DNA of 64,000 bases from Robiginitalea sediminis (GCF_002198115.1 NZ_NGNR01000001.1:686369-750368), one strand, 5' to 3'. Counted from the stretch's first letter, positions 27,353-36,521 are shown. Notes: generated by a model not told the origin, from the letters alone. A program made the numbers and translations.

Positions 27353-27596
27353 ATCCGAGAAAATACCAGTGCCCGGGATTCCCCTCGCCTAAAAGGAGGC
27401 GCTACGGGATCAAGGGGTTCACGGACCGGATTTCCCCGGGATAATAGCGTATTGGGCGCGCTCAGATTACTGCAGTGTAACAGGGCTCGCGTCGTGACGG
27501 GACCGTTTTCATGGCGAACCCAAAACCAACGATTAAACGCGACAGGGAAGCCAGCCAACAGACAAATCACCTAAGAACCAAAAAGCTTTTAAGACT

Positions 27597-28283
27597 ATGG
27601 ATGAACAACACCTACAGCGACCCTTGGTCAGGACAGCCAGAATAGCGGGAGCCTGGTATTTATTACTCGCGGTTTCCGGGATTCTTGGGTTTATCGTACT
27701 CCACCCCCAGGTGTATGTTTCAGGGGATCCGGGACAAACACTCTCCAACCTTTCAGGTTCCGGAACGCTTCCCAGCCTGCGCCTGATGTGCGAAATCCTG
27801 ATTGTCTTGTCTCAAGCCCTGGCCGCGTTTTCGTTCTACAGGTTATTCAGGAGCCTTGGGGGTTGGCAGGCCTGGGCCGTTGGAATTTGGGGTACCGTCA
27901 ACGCCATTGTTATTCTTTTCAGCGCTATTTCCATGGCGTCTGCCATCGCCATAGCAAATTCCGAATCGTTGTCCTATGCCGACAAATTACTGCCTATCGA
28001 ACTTTTGATGAACTTCATTTCCCATTCATGGGCCATAGGAGGGATTTTCTTCGGGCTTTGGCTCATCCCTATGGGCCATGTTATTATTACCTCCAAGAGG
28101 ATGCCTTTGTGGTTGGGTCAAACCCTGATCCTGGGAGGAGTGGGTTATATCCTTAGTACTTTCATTTATTATGCCGGGATCAAACATCCCTTTTTGAATT
28201 TCCTGACCATTCCCGCCACCCTCGGGGAATTCTGGATGATTGCTTATTTGTTGATTTATGGCGTACGACCCCGGAGGGGATAA
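27597..28283 (+). CDS. DUF4386 family membrane protein
   Basis: 228 aa with six hydrophobic segments. The start RTARIAGAWYLLLAVSGILG and the ILIVLSQALAAFSFYRLFRSLGG segment match the DUF4386 pattern. Function of the family is unknown. It lies between a lipoprotein gene and the convergent endonuclease/phosphatase gene, in a stretch of small exported or membrane proteins. Confidence 0.8.
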   Translation: MDEQHLQRPLVRTARIAGAWYLLLAVSGILGFIVLHPQVYVSGDPGQTLSNLSGSGTLPSLRLMCEILIVLSQALAAFSFYRLFRSLGGWQAWAVGIWGTVNAIVILFSAISMASAIAIANSESLSYADKLLPIELLMNFISHSWAIGGIFFGLWLIPMGHVIITSKRMPLWLGQTLILGGVGYILSTFIYYAGIKHPFLNFLTIPATLGEFWMIAYLLIYGVRPRRG

Positions 28284-28320
28284 GGGTGTATCTTTTGGAT
28301 AGCGGGTTACAGGGCTGAAT

Positions 28321-29286
28321 TCACCCCTCCCGCTCCAAGTGCACATACACCGGGAAATGGTCCGAATACCCGCCCAGGTAGTTCCGGCCTACATAGGTCC
28401 GGAAGGGTTTTCCCTTGTAGGGCTCGTTCCATTCCTGCAGGAATTCCGGGTCGAAGATATCGGCATGGGAGAAGCGGTGCGTCCCGGGCTGGTAATTTAA
28501 AAAGGTATGGGAGAGGAGGATCTGGTCGAAGAGCATCCAGGTGTCCCGGTATTTGGCCGAGCCCCGGTCCGGGCGGAAGAGCTGCTGCATGGGGTTGTGC
28601 AGGGCTGCGGATTCCTCGAGGTGTTTCAGGCTTTCCGAATGGGGGTCGTCGTTGAAGTCCCCCATCACGATGGTATTGGCCTCCGGGTTTTCGCTGCGGA
28701 TTTCCCATATCCGGTCCCGGACGGTCTGTGCTGCGGTCATGCGCTTGTGGGCGGTTTCCGAGTCCCCGTCGCGACGGGAGGGCCAGTGGTTCACAAAGAT
28801 GTGAACATGCTCTCCATTGATCCAGCCATGCACATGGAGGATGTCCCGCGTAAAGTCCCGCTGCCCGTCCGGCTCGTACACCAGCAAGGGGATCACCTCC
28901 TGCCCTTCCGGTTCAAAATGCTCCCGGTGGTAACACAGGGCGGTGTCAATACCCCGCTCGTCCGGGGAGTCGAAGTGGACATATTCCAGGCCGCTGCCCT
29001 TCAGGGTGTCGGTAGACAGGAGGTCGTCCAGCACGGATTCGTTTTCCACTTCGGCCATGCCCAGAAGTACCGGGAGGTCCAGGGGCCTGCCCCTGCCCAT
29101 TTGCCCGATGGCCTTCCCGAGCTTTCGCAGTTTGTTCTCATAGCGCTCCGGGGTCCAGCGCTTGAAGCCCCCCGGGGTAAAATCGTCATCCAGCAGGGTG
29201 GGGTCATTTCGGGTGTCGAAGAGGTTTTCCAGGTTGTAGAATCCTACCGTGCACGCTTCCAGGGGCTGTTTGGGGTTCTTGGCCAT
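28321..29286 (-). CDS. Endonuclease/exonuclease/phosphatase family protein
   Basis: 321 aa. The EEP fold is shown by VGFYNLENLFDT (Asn and Glu of the metal site), MAEVENESVL, FVNHWPSRRDGDSE, VMGDFNDDPHSES, and the final YSDHFPVYVHLE with the catalytic His. There is no signal peptide, so it is probably cytosolic and acts on a phosphodiester, either in nucleic acid or in a small substrate. It is divergent from hflX. Confidence 0.88.
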   Translation of the reverse strand: MAKNPKQPLEACTVGFYNLENLFDTRNDPTLLDDDFTPGGFKRWTPERYENKLRKLGKAIGQMGRGRPLDLPVLLGMAEVENESVLDDLLSTDTLKGSGLEYVHFDSPDERGIDTALCYHREHFEPEGQEVIPLLVYEPDGQRDFTRDILHVHGWINGEHVHIFVNHWPSRRDGDSETAHKRMTAAQTVRDRIWEIRSENPEANTIVMGDFNDDPHSESLKHLEESAALHNPMQQLFRPDRGSAKYRDTWMLFDQILLSHTFLNYQPGTHRFSHADIFDPEFLQEWNEPYKGKPFRTYVGRNYLGGYSDHFPVYVHLEREG

Positions 29287-29340
29287 ATAAAGGGGTCGTA
29301 TTGCGGTTCAAAATACAAAAAAGACTTCGCGCCGATTGCG

Positions 29341-29348
29341 TAGCTTTG
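29341..29348 (+). promoter_or_regulatory. -7 element (TAGCTTTG) of hflX
   Basis: A perfect TAnnTTTG 17 bases before the ATG at 29366. A matching -33 is not clear. Confidence 0.5.
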
Positions 29349-29365
29349 CAGGGTGAGATTTGCCT

Positions 29366-30595
29366 ATGCTGGAGAAAACCGACATATCGTATGAAAAAAC
29401 CGTGCTCATCGGGGTCATCACCCGGGAGCAGCCGGAAGAAAAAGTACAGGAATACCTGGACGAACTTGAATTCCTGACCTACACGGCCGGGGGGGAGGTC
29501 ATCAAGCGCTATGTGCAGCGTATCGATGTGCCCAACCCCAAGACCTTTATCGGTAGCGGGAAACTCGAGGAGGTACAGGCATACGTAAAGGAGCACGAAG
29601 TGGGCTCTGTGATCTTCGATGACGAACTTTCCCCTGTGCAGCAGCGCAACATCGAAAAACAGCTGCGGTGCAAGATCCTGGATCGTACCGGCCTGATCCT
29701 AGATATTTTTGCTCAGCGTGCCTCTACCCACTATGCCAGGACCCAGGTGGAACTGGCCCAGTACGAATACCTCCTCCCGAGGCTCACGGGGCTCTGGACC
29801 CACCTGGAGCGCCAACGCGGGGGTATCGGGATGCGCGGCCCGGGGGAGACGGAAATCGAAACCGACCGCCGGATTGTCCGGGACCGGATTGCCCTGCTCA
29901 AAAAGCGCCTGGCCAAGATAGACCGCCAGATGGAAACCCAGCGTGGCAACCGGGGTGCCCTGGTGCGGGTGGCCCTTGTGGGATACACCAACGTGGGTAA
30001 GTCTACCCTGATGAACGTCATCAGCAAAAGCGAGGTCTTTGCCGAAAACAAGCTCTTTGCCACCCTGGATACCACCGTGCGGAAGGTGGTGCTGGGCAAC
30101 CTCCCATTCCTGCTGAGCGACACCGTAGGGTTTATCCGCAAGCTGCCCACCCAGTTGGTGGAGAGTTTTAAAAGCACCCTGGATGAGGTCCGGGAGGCAG
30201 ACCTGCTGCTCCATGTAGTGGATATTTCCCACCCCAGTTTTGAGGACCACATTGCATCGGTGAACCAGATCCTGTCCGAAATCGGATGCACGGACAAACA
30301 AACCCTGATGGTGTTCAACAAGATTGACCTGTACCGGCCGGAGGAACTCGAGGAGGACGACCTGGTTACCCCGCGGACTACCCGGCATTATTCCATTGAG
30401 GAGTGGGAACAAACCTGGATGCAACGGGTATCCGGGGAAGCCATCTTTATTTCGGCCCTGAAAAAGGAAAATCTCGAAGCGTTCCGACAACGCGTCTACC
30501 AGGCCGTTCGCGACATCCACGTGACCCGTTTTCCCTATAATAATTTCCTGTATCCGGAAAACCTGGATGCCTATAGCGGGGGAGGGGAAAGCTAG
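29366..30595 (+). CDS. hflX: GTPase HflX, ribosome-splitting factor
   Basis: 409 aa from ATG 29366; an in-frame TTG lies 6 bases earlier. The N-terminal HflX domain holds KTFIGSGKLEEVQAYV and the glycine-rich linker RGGIGMRGPGETEIETDRR, followed by a G domain with GYTNVGKST (G1), DTVGFIRKLP (G3) and NKIDL (G4). It binds ribosomes and splits stalled ones under stress. Length and order are those of bacterial HflX. Confidence 0.95.
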   Translation: MLEKTDISYEKTVLIGVITREQPEEKVQEYLDELEFLTYTAGGEVIKRYVQRIDVPNPKTFIGSGKLEEVQAYVKEHEVGSVIFDDELSPVQQRNIEKQLRCKILDRTGLILDIFAQRASTHYARTQVELAQYEYLLPRLTGLWTHLERQRGGIGMRGPGETEIETDRRIVRDRIALLKKRLAKIDRQMETQRGNRGALVRVALVGYTNVGKSTLMNVISKSEVFAENKLFATLDTTVRKVVLGNLPFLLSDTVGFIRKLPTQLVESFKSTLDEVREADLLLHVVDISHPSFEDHIASVNQILSEIGCTDKQTLMVFNKIDLYRPEELEEDDLVTPRTTRHYSIEEWEQTWMQRVSGEAIFISALKKENLEAFRQRVYQAVRDIHVTRFPYNNFLYPENLDAYSGGGES

Positions 30596-30668
30596 GCTGA
30601 GGCTTTCGTCGATGAAATCGGACACCTCGTCGTTCTTACCACATCCTGAGGCAAATTAGCCACATTTT

Positions 30669-30818
30669 TTGCGGTTAAATGCGGATATCCTACTATCTTT
30701 ATGCTGTGTTTAAGTGATAGTGTTTATTCCGGATCGTACCAGCAACGATTGCTACGTAACCAGATGGTATGAACCTACCCCAACAAAAAAGCCCCGGCGT
30801 AAACGCCAGGGCTTTTTT
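30669..30818 (+). ncRNA. Candidate small RNA between hflX and the DUF3078 gene
   Basis: In the 245-base gap a TTG (30669-30671) and TATCTTTA (30694-30701), 22 bases apart, resemble a promoter. A strong terminator follows at 30785-30818, and no gene lies between. The predicted transcript is about 110 nt. Within it AGCAA-CGA-TTGCT forms a hairpin enclosed by GTACC/GGTAT. Promoter quality is moderate (A in place of the last G), so this is a candidate only. Confidence 0.35.
30785..30818. terminator. Bidirectional terminator
   Basis: AAAAAAGCCC(C)GGCG-TAAA-CGCC(A)GGGCTTTTTT with an A-run on one side and a T-run on the other, so it works in both directions. It serves the minus-strand DUF3078 gene (stop at 30841) and any plus-strand transcript from the gap after hflX. 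Confidence 0.88.
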
Positions 30819-30840
30819 CTTTTAGCCTCGTTCCTGGGGC

Positions 30841-31767
30841 TTAGAATTTATAGCTTAACCCGAGGGTCCAGTAGGTCTGCAGGTCGTTGTCGATGTTGTC
30901 GAAGGTAGCCCCGGTGTCTCCCAGGGTATTGATGGCATAGTTCAGCGCCTCTTGTTTGTTGCTGCGCAGGCCAAAGTCGAAACCAACCCCGATTTTACTC
31001 CAAAGGGTATAGCTGAAAGAGTTGATCCAGGTCCAGTTGCTCAAATCGCCGCTCTTGTAGCTCATAAAGGCCGAGAGGTTCGATTTAAAGGCGATGGCTC
31101 CGATATCGCGGGTGTAGTCGGCCACAATTTTAGCACCCATGGAAGACTCGAAGATGTCTTCTTCATCCGAGAACACAAAGTTGTAGTTGAGCGGGTGGAT
31201 CACCACAATAAGATTTTCAATAGGCGTCCAGGTACCCCCCACACCAAGGTCGAGATACCCCGGATTATTGAAGTTGTTCAAAAGGGTGGAGCGGTATTCC
31301 CCCAGGGCGGAGATGGCAAATTTCTCGCTGAGTTTCCGACCGTAGAGGGAGCTGAGGTTAAAAACGTCCACAGCCTCGCGGAAGCTGTCATTATCCGTGG
31401 GGTCGTCCTTGTCGTCCAGTTTCACCCAGCTCAGGTTAACATTGGCCGCGTTTCTCCAGAAAAACTTTTCCTGCTTGAGGTTGGCAAAGGCGTTAACGGT
31501 AAAACCGATTGTCCCGGAGGAGTTGTTTGGCAGGCCCTGGGCATACCAGTTGCTGAAGTTCGACAGGCTCCCCCCGATGACCCCGAAGGCCCCGACTTTC
31601 CACCCTGGCAGGGCATCGATCTGCCCCTGAATGGCATCGGCACGCCCCTGGATGGCTTTAATGGAGTCCTTTGTTTCGGCCAGTGCCGCCTTCAGTTCGG
31701 CTTCCGTTTGGGCCTGGGCTACCCCGGCCAGCAGGAGGCAAAAGACCCCCAGTACAATCTTTCTCAT
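30841..31767 (-). CDS. DUF3078 outer-membrane protein
   Basis: 308 aa. Signal peptide (about 1-19, AQA). A short coiled-coil-like stretch (about 20-52) is followed by a barrel-like domain with the family's WKVGAFGVIGGSLSNFSNWYAQG opening and strands such as KFFWRNAANVNLSWVKLDD. The C-terminus ends in a typical LGLSYKF outer-membrane barrel signal. Function unknown. It has its own -7 element, so it is separate from the suf genes upstream. Confidence 0.88.
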   Translation of the reverse strand: MRKIVLGVFCLLLAGVAQAQTEAELKAALAETKDSIKAIQGRADAIQGQIDALPGWKVGAFGVIGGSLSNFSNWYAQGLPNNSSGTIGFTVNAFANLKQEKFFWRNAANVNLSWVKLDDKDDPTDNDSFREAVDVFNLSSLYGRKLSEKFAISALGEYRSTLLNNFNNPGYLDLGVGGTWTPIENLIVVIHPLNYNFVFSDEEDIFESSMGAKIVADYTRDIGAIAFKSNLSAFMSYKSGDLSNWTWINSFSYTLWSKIGVGFDFGLRSNKQEALNYAINTLGDTGATFDNIDNDLQTYWTLGLSYKF

Positions 31768-31795
31768 GGTTTGATAGTGTTTAAGTTATGAACAA

Positions 31796-31803
31796 CAAAT
31801 GTA
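31796..31803 (-). promoter_or_regulatory. -7 element (TACATTTG) of the DUF3078 gene
   Basis: A perfect TAnnTTTG on the minus strand, 28 bases before the ATG. Confidence 0.55.
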
Positions 31804-31836
31804 GTTATTGTTTATAAACAGGCATGGTTATTAACA

Positions 31837-32343
31837 CTATTTCCTCTTGTACAGGGGAACGGAGGAACAGGCTTCGCCGAATTGAATGGAGCGGGCCTCC
31901 CCCATGAGTCGGGAAAGGGCGCCCACATATGCTGACTCGGGTACGGGGACCTGGCTGCAGCCCTTGATGATAACGGGCTTGTCCCGGAAGGGCTCCAGGT
32001 CAAGGGCTTGTATGGCTTCTTCAAGGAGGACGGTGTCGAGCAATTGCCGCGACCCCACTACCACCTTCCGTGCATAGGGCCCTAAATGCATACTTATCAA
32101 CATATAAGCCCAGGAGGGGACAATGGCGTCGCTTGCGCAAAACAAGTGGACATACCCGTCCTGGTAGGCGGACCAGTCATACTGGGCCAGGGCGTCCCTA
32201 AAGGGTTTTTCCCGAAGGATGAGGCCCTGGTCCAGCCACTGGCTGATATCTATGCCATGACGGGGTCCCCTGGGGTAAAAGTCCTCCAGGTTAAGGGTAA
32301 CCAGGGGGCTTTTGGAAACGCGGTTGACAATTTCTCCTTCCAT
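31837..32343 (-). CDS. DUF2480 family protein
   Basis: 168 aa from ATG 32341-32343; a TTG two codons earlier is less likely. The VNRVSKSPLVTLNLEDFYPRG opening and the IPVPESAYVGALSRLMGEARSIQFGEACSSVPLYK-like end match DUF2480, a Bacteroidota family almost always found with SUF genes. A role in iron-sulfur assembly is inferred from that neighbourhood. It is the last gene of the sufS-sufE-sufT group, 11 bases after sufT. Confidence 0.85.
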   Translation of the reverse strand: MEGEIVNRVSKSPLVTLNLEDFYPRGPRHGIDISQWLDQGLILREKPFRDALAQYDWSAYQDGYVHLFCASDAIVPSWAYMLISMHLGPYARKVVVGSRQLLDTVLLEEAIQALDLEPFRDKPVIIKGCSQVPVPESAYVGALSRLMGEARSIQFGEACSSVPLYKRK

Positions 32344-32354
32344 GGCCAAGGGTT

Positions 32355-32684
32355 TCAGAGCAGTCCGAGTTCGAGTTTTGCCTCTTCACTCATGAGCTCC
32401 TGGGTCCAGGGCGGGTCGAAGGTAATCTCCACCTCTGCCCCATTGACCTGGTCCAGGGACTTGACCTTTTCCTCCACTTCCATGGGCAGGCTTTCCGCTA
32501 CCGGGCAGTTGGGGGAGGTAAGGGTCATGAGGATCTTGACGTCCCGGTCCTCATTGACGAAAACGTCGTAGATCAGGCCCAGTTCGTAAATATCTACCGG
32601 GATTTCCGGGTCGTATATGGTCTTGAGGACCCGGACGATGTGTTCGCCCAGTTCCCGCGTATCTATATTTGTTTTTTCCTCCAT
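32355..32684 (-). CDS. sufT: MIP18/DUF59 iron-sulfur assembly factor (SufT-like)
   Basis: 109 aa from ATG 32684. The DUF59 fold is shown by LKTIYDPEIPVDIYELGLIYDV and by MTLTSPNCPVAESLP with the conserved Cys (about residue 67). Family members help to deliver Fe-S clusters to target proteins. It starts 19 bases after the sufE stop. The frame reads further upstream, but only through the sufE end. Confidence 0.9.
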   Translation of the reverse strand: MEEKTNIDTRELGEHIVRVLKTIYDPEIPVDIYELGLIYDVFVNEDRDVKILMTLTSPNCPVAESLPMEVEEKVKSLDQVNGAEVEITFDPPWTQELMSEEAKLELGLL

Positions 32685-32703
32685 TGCTAAAACGTTGAGA
32701 CGG

Positions 32704-33138
32704 CTAGGATTCCAGCTGGGTTTCGTAGGCCACGGCATAGAGCTTCAGCTGCTTGATCATGCTCACCAGGCCATTGGCCCGCGTGGGCGACAAGTGCTCC
32801 TTCAGCCCTATTTCATCTATGAAATCGGTTTTGGCCGCAATGATGTCGGCCGGTTTCTGGTGGCTGAAGGCGCGGATCAGGATGCCGATAATCCCCTTGG
32901 TGATGATGGCATCGCTGTCTGCCGTAAAGACCAGTTTCCCGTCCTGGAGCTCGGCATGTACCCATACCTTGCTCTGGCACCCCTTAATGAGATGGTCGTC
33001 CGTTTTGTACTGGTCTTCTATTTTGGGGAGGGACTTCCCCAATTCGATCATATACTCGTAGCGCTGCATCCAATCGTCGAACATGGAGAATTCCCCCACG
33101 ATATCTTCCTGGATGCTCGCAATATCCTGCTGTTCCAT
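32704..33138 (-). CDS. sufE: SufE, sulfur acceptor for SufS
   Basis: 144 aa. It accepts persulfide from SufS and stimulates it. The acceptor Cys is in LIKGCQSKVWV (about residue 51). The start at ATG 33136-33138 is fixed by a perfect -7 element only 5 bases upstream; the longer frame from 33174 would run through the promoter. Confidence 0.94.
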   Translation of the reverse strand: MEQQDIASIQEDIVGEFSMFDDWMQRYEYMIELGKSLPKIEDQYKTDDHLIKGCQSKVWVHAELQDGKLVFTADSDAIITKGIIGILIRAFSHQKPADIIAAKTDFIDEIGLKEHLSPTRANGLVSMIKQLKLYAVAYETQLES

Positions 33139-33143
33139 ACACG

Positions 33144-33151
33144 CAAAAATA
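33144..33151 (-). promoter_or_regulatory. -7 element (TATTTTTG) of sufE
   Basis: A perfect TAnnTTTG on the minus strand, 5 bases before the ATG, with a TTG about 20 bases upstream as -33. The mRNA would be leaderless or nearly so. Confidence 0.6.
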
Positions 33152-33219
33152 CGATAATATAGGCTCGGATTCAATCCGGATCCGGGCCAATACGGCTAAA
33201 AATAGGCTATTGTCCCACC

Positions 33220-34446
33220 TTATGAAAGCATCATCCGGGCCTTTTCGACCCCGGCGGCCAGGCGGTCTGCCTCCTGGAAGGTGTTGTAGAAGGAAAAACT
33301 GGCCCTTACGGTCCCCGGGATGCCGTAAAAATCCATAATCGGCTGGGCACAGTGGTGCCCGGTGCGCACGGCAATCCCCATCTTGTCCAGCAGGGTACCC
33401 ACATCGTAAGGGTGAATCCCCTCCAGGTTAAAGGAGATCACCGAGGTCTTCTCCCGGGCCTGTCCGTAGATCTGCATCCCCGGGATGCGCTCCAGGGCTG
33501 CAGTGGCATATTCCAGCAGTTCCTTCTCGTAGGCGGCGATCTTCTCCATGCCAATCCCGTTGAGATAATCCAGGGCTGCCCCAAAGGCAATCCCGCCACA
33601 GATGTTCGGGGTGCCTGCCTCAAATTTGTGGGGCAGCCCGGCATAGGTGGTCTTCTCGAAGCTCACGGTTTCGATCATTTCGCCCCCGCCCTGGTAGGGC
33701 GGCAGTTTCTCCAGCCATTCCTCTTTCCCGTACAGGGCGCCTACTCCGGTGGGGCCACACAGTTTATGGGCGGATACGGTGTAAAAGTCCACATCCAGGG
33801 CCTGCAGGTCCGCCGCAATATGGGGGGCAGCCTGGGCGCCGTCTATGAGGACGGCCGCACCAACTCCATGGGCCACTTCGATGATGGCTTTAATGGGGTT
33901 TACCGTCCCCAGGGCATTGGAGACGTGGTTGCAGAAGACCAGCTTTGTCTTGGGCGAAAGCCCATCCAGGAAAGGCTGCAACTGCAGTTCCCCCTTCTGG
34001 TCCATGGGGATAACCCGGAGCCGGGCACCGGTGCGTTCGCACAGCATTTGCCAGGGGACGATATTGGAATGGTGTTCCATGGCCGAAACCCAGATGTCAT
34101 CCCCTTCGGCCAGAAAAGCGGTAAAGCCCTGGGCGACCAGGTTAATCCCGTGGGTGGTACCGGAAGTCATGATAATCTCGTAAGGCTTCGCGGCATTGAA
34201 GTGCTTCTGGATTTTTACGCGGGCTTTCTCGTAGGCATCGGTGGCTTCCTGGGAAAGGGTATGCACCCCCCGGTGGATGTTGGCGTTGTAGCGCGAATAA
34301 TAATCCACAATGGCGTCAATTACCTGTTGGGGGGTCTGGGAGGTGGCCGCATTGTCCAGGTAAAGCAGGGGTTGCCCGTTTACCTCCCGGGAGAGGATGG
34401 GAAAATCGTTTCGGATTTTGCTGACGTCAAAAGCGGTGGTCTCCAT
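33220..34446 (-). CDS. sufS: Cysteine desulfurase SufS
   Basis: 408 aa, PLP enzyme that takes sulfur from cysteine for Fe-S clusters. The PLP lysine is in TVSAHKLCGPTGVGALYG (about residue 224), and the persulfide Cys in RTGHHCAQPIMD (about 361), without the longer loop of IscS. The start is ATG 34446 (METTAFDV), because an in-frame TTG at 34455 lies inside the -7 element. Confidence 0.95.
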   Translation of the reverse strand: METTAFDVSKIRNDFPILSREVNGQPLLYLDNAATSQTPQQVIDAIVDYYSRYNANIHRGVHTLSQEATDAYEKARVKIQKHFNAAKPYEIIMTSGTTHGINLVAQGFTAFLAEGDDIWVSAMEHHSNIVPWQMLCERTGARLRVIPMDQKGELQLQPFLDGLSPKTKLVFCNHVSNALGTVNPIKAIIEVAHGVGAAVLIDGAQAAPHIAADLQALDVDFYTVSAHKLCGPTGVGALYGKEEWLEKLPPYQGGGEMIETVSFEKTTYAGLPHKFEAGTPNICGGIAFGAALDYLNGIGMEKIAAYEKELLEYATAALERIPGMQIYGQAREKTSVISFNLEGIHPYDVGTLLDKMGIAVRTGHHCAQPIMDFYGIPGTVRASFSFYNTFQEADRLAAGVEKARMMLS

Positions 34447-34452
34447 AGGGTG

Positions 34453-34460
34453 CAAAGATA
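34453..34460 (-). promoter_or_regulatory. -7 element (TATCTTTG) of sufS
   Basis: A perfect TAnnTTTG on the minus strand, 6 bases before the sufS ATG; decides the start codon. Confidence 0.6.
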
Positions 34461-34517
34461 CCGAAGGCGCGGGAAAAAAGCCTAAGGGACTGGGAGTTTC
34501 TGAGCGGTTTTACCGCA

Positions 34518-35084
34518 TCAGAACCGGAAGCCTACCCCAATCTTACCCAGGCCTACGGTCCGGCTGGGGGAGTCGCCGGAAAGGAAGATCCATTGGGTGT
34601 CGGCACCGAGGAACCACCGGGGCGCAAAATCGTACCTGAGACCAAGGCCAAGTGAAGGACCATTGTTGAGGTCTTTGCCCTGAACACGCCCATTTGTGTC
34701 GAAGAAAGCAGGGTCGCGGGTGGACCGGTTAAAGCTCCACCCCAGGTTGCCGGTAAGCCATAGCTTTTCACTAGAAGTAAGGGGCAATTCGGCAAAGAGC
34801 CGGGGCTGGAGGAAGAAATCCCGGTACTTTTCTTCCTGTATGGGGTCGCTGTCGTTGATGAAGGTGGTGGCGAACCATACCCCGTCCAGGGCAACCCCCA
34901 CCCGGGCTTTGCCCCACTCTGCAAATCGGTATTTAACCCCAAGGCCCAGCAGGCCTTCGTTGGAAGACCCGAAGGACTCCCCTATGGAAACCGGGTAGTA
35001 GGCTTCTACGCTCCAGTCCCTTTCCTGGGCCCGGACCATTAAACCAAAAACAAAGAGGAAGAACAGGAAGAAATAACGTTTCAT
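34518..35084 (-). CDS. Outer-membrane beta-barrel protein
   Basis: 188 aa. Signal peptide at about 1-19 (MKRYFFLFFLFVFGLMVRAQ), which fixes the start at 35084. Alternating strands (YPVSIGESFGSSNEGLLGLGVKYRF, LWLTGNLGWSF, LGLGLRYDFAPRWFLGADTQW) end in VGLGKIGVGFRF, an outer-membrane barrel end. About eight strands, OmpA/W size. It lies between sufD and sufS, but a terminator cuts it off from sufD. Function unknown. Confidence 0.75.
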   Translation of the reverse strand: MKRYFFLFFLFVFGLMVRAQERDWSVEAYYPVSIGESFGSSNEGLLGLGVKYRFAEWGKARVGVALDGVWFATTFINDSDPIQEEKYRDFFLQPRLFAELPLTSSEKLWLTGNLGWSFNRSTRDPAFFDTNGRVQGKDLNNGPSLGLGLRYDFAPRWFLGADTQWIFLSGDSPSRTVGLGKIGVGFRF

Positions 35085-35120
35085 AAGGAGCTGGTTTGAG
35101 TGTTTTAGCACCCTGAAACT

Positions 35121-35144
35121 AAAAGCCCTTCCGTTGGGAAGGGC
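35121..35144 (-). terminator. Terminator after sufD
   Basis: GCCCTTCC paired with GGAAGGGC (perfect 8 bp, loop GTTG), followed by TTTT on the minus strand. It closes the sufA-sufB-mbl-sufC-sufD transcript. Confidence 0.7.
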
Positions 35145-35185
35145 CTTATAAATTGTTAATTAGGAAAACTTTATGCTGTCCCTCC

Positions 35186-36502
35186 CTACAGATCGAAGCC
35201 GATATCCACCCCGAGTTTCTGGGCGATAAGTTTGTTGATACGGGCTTTCACTTCCGGGATGCGCACGCTTTCCAGCACGTTGTTTGCAAAGGCATACATG
35301 AGCAGGGCAGAGGCTTCCTTTTCAGGGATGCCGCGGCTGCGCAGGTAGAACAAGGCATCTTTGTCTAACTGGCCAATGGTACAGCCATGGGAACAGCGGA
35401 CGTCGTCTGCGAAAATCTCCAGCTGGGGTTTGGTGTTGACCTCGGCCTTGTCTGAGATCAGCAGGTTGTTGTTCTGCTGGAAGGCATTGGTTTTCTGGGC
35501 CAACTGGTCTACAATGATCTTCCCGTTGAAAACACCCGTGGAGCGGGAGCCGAAAATACCCTTGTAATCCTGGTGGCTTTCGCAATTGGGCTGCTGGTGG
35601 TGCACCAGGGTATGGTGGTCCACATGTTGCTTTTCGCCCAGGATGGTCACCCCTTTCAGGGTAGATTGGATGCGTTCGCCGTCCTGGTAGAAATTCAGGT
35701 TGTTTCGGGTGAGTTTCCCACCAAAAGAGAAGGTGTGTACACTTACCTGGCTATTTGCCTTCTGGTCTATGTAGGTGTTGTCGATAAGTGAGGCTGTACT
35801 GGCATCGTTTTGCACCTTGTAGTAGTCCACAATAGCATTTTTCCCGGCAAAAATTTCGGTTACCGCATTGGTAAGCACCTCGTTTGAGGTCAGGCTCTGG
35901 TGCCTTTCGATGACCTGCAACTCGGCGTTTTCCTCCACAATGATCAGGTTGCGGGGCTGCAGCATCTGGGCCGCCTCATTCCCGGTGGAAAAATGGATGA
36001 TTTCCACAGGCTTGCGGGGGGCCTTGTGTTTGGGGATGTAGATGTAGGCACCTTCCCGCGTAAAGGCGGTGTTGAGGCTGGTCAGGGAATCTTCCCGGGA
36101 GGCCACCTTATTGAAGTACACGTCAATAATGGGGCGGTACATCGGTTTGGAAAGGGCCGAACTCATCAGGCAGATATCTACCCCGTCGTGCGTGGTTTCG
36201 GAGAGGTAGGAGCTGTAAATCCCGTCAATAAACACGATTTTATAGGTATCTATCTCGTGCAGGAAATAGGCTTTCACATCCCGGTATTCCAGGTCGCTGT
36301 CGGCCTTGGGGAACAGGCTGAAGTCTACGTTCTGCAACCCGGCAAGGGAGGTGTATTTCCAGGCCTCCATCTTCCGGTGCGGGAACCCTTTGGCTTCGAA
36401 ATTCTTAAGGGCCTCCGAGCGCATTTCGTGCACGGGGTCATCCAGGTCCACCTGGTTTTCGAATGCCATAAAGGAGGCGATGAGTTTTTCCTTTAATTCC
36501 AT
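35186..36502 (-). CDS. sufD: SufD, scaffold subunit of the SufBCD complex
   Basis: 438 aa. The beta-helix core and the C-terminal DVRCSHGCTIGQLDKDALFYLRSRGIPEKEASALLMYAFA segment, shared by SufB and SufD, are clear, with the His of the SHG motif at about residue 370. It forms the scaffold with SufB and SufC. It begins 19 bases after the sufC stop. Confidence 0.95.
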   Translation of the reverse strand: MELKEKLIASFMAFENQVDLDDPVHEMRSEALKNFEAKGFPHRKMEAWKYTSLAGLQNVDFSLFPKADSDLEYRDVKAYFLHEIDTYKIVFIDGIYSSYLSETTHDGVDICLMSSALSKPMYRPIIDVYFNKVASREDSLTSLNTAFTREGAYIYIPKHKAPRKPVEIIHFSTGNEAAQMLQPRNLIIVEENAELQVIERHQSLTSNEVLTNAVTEIFAGKNAIVDYYKVQNDASTASLIDNTYIDQKANSQVSVHTFSFGGKLTRNNLNFYQDGERIQSTLKGVTILGEKQHVDHHTLVHHQQPNCESHQDYKGIFGSRSTGVFNGKIIVDQLAQKTNAFQQNNNLLISDKAEVNTKPQLEIFADDVRCSHGCTIGQLDKDALFYLRSRGIPEKEASALLMYAFANNVLESVRIPEVKARINKLIAQKLGVDIGFDL

Positions 36503-36521
36503 GGGGATAATGCCTTTTCCG

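Noticed and set aside
33352-34485. 377-codon plus-strand frame opposite sufS
   Set aside because: Shadow of sufS, which has both catalytic residues and a promoter on the minus strand.
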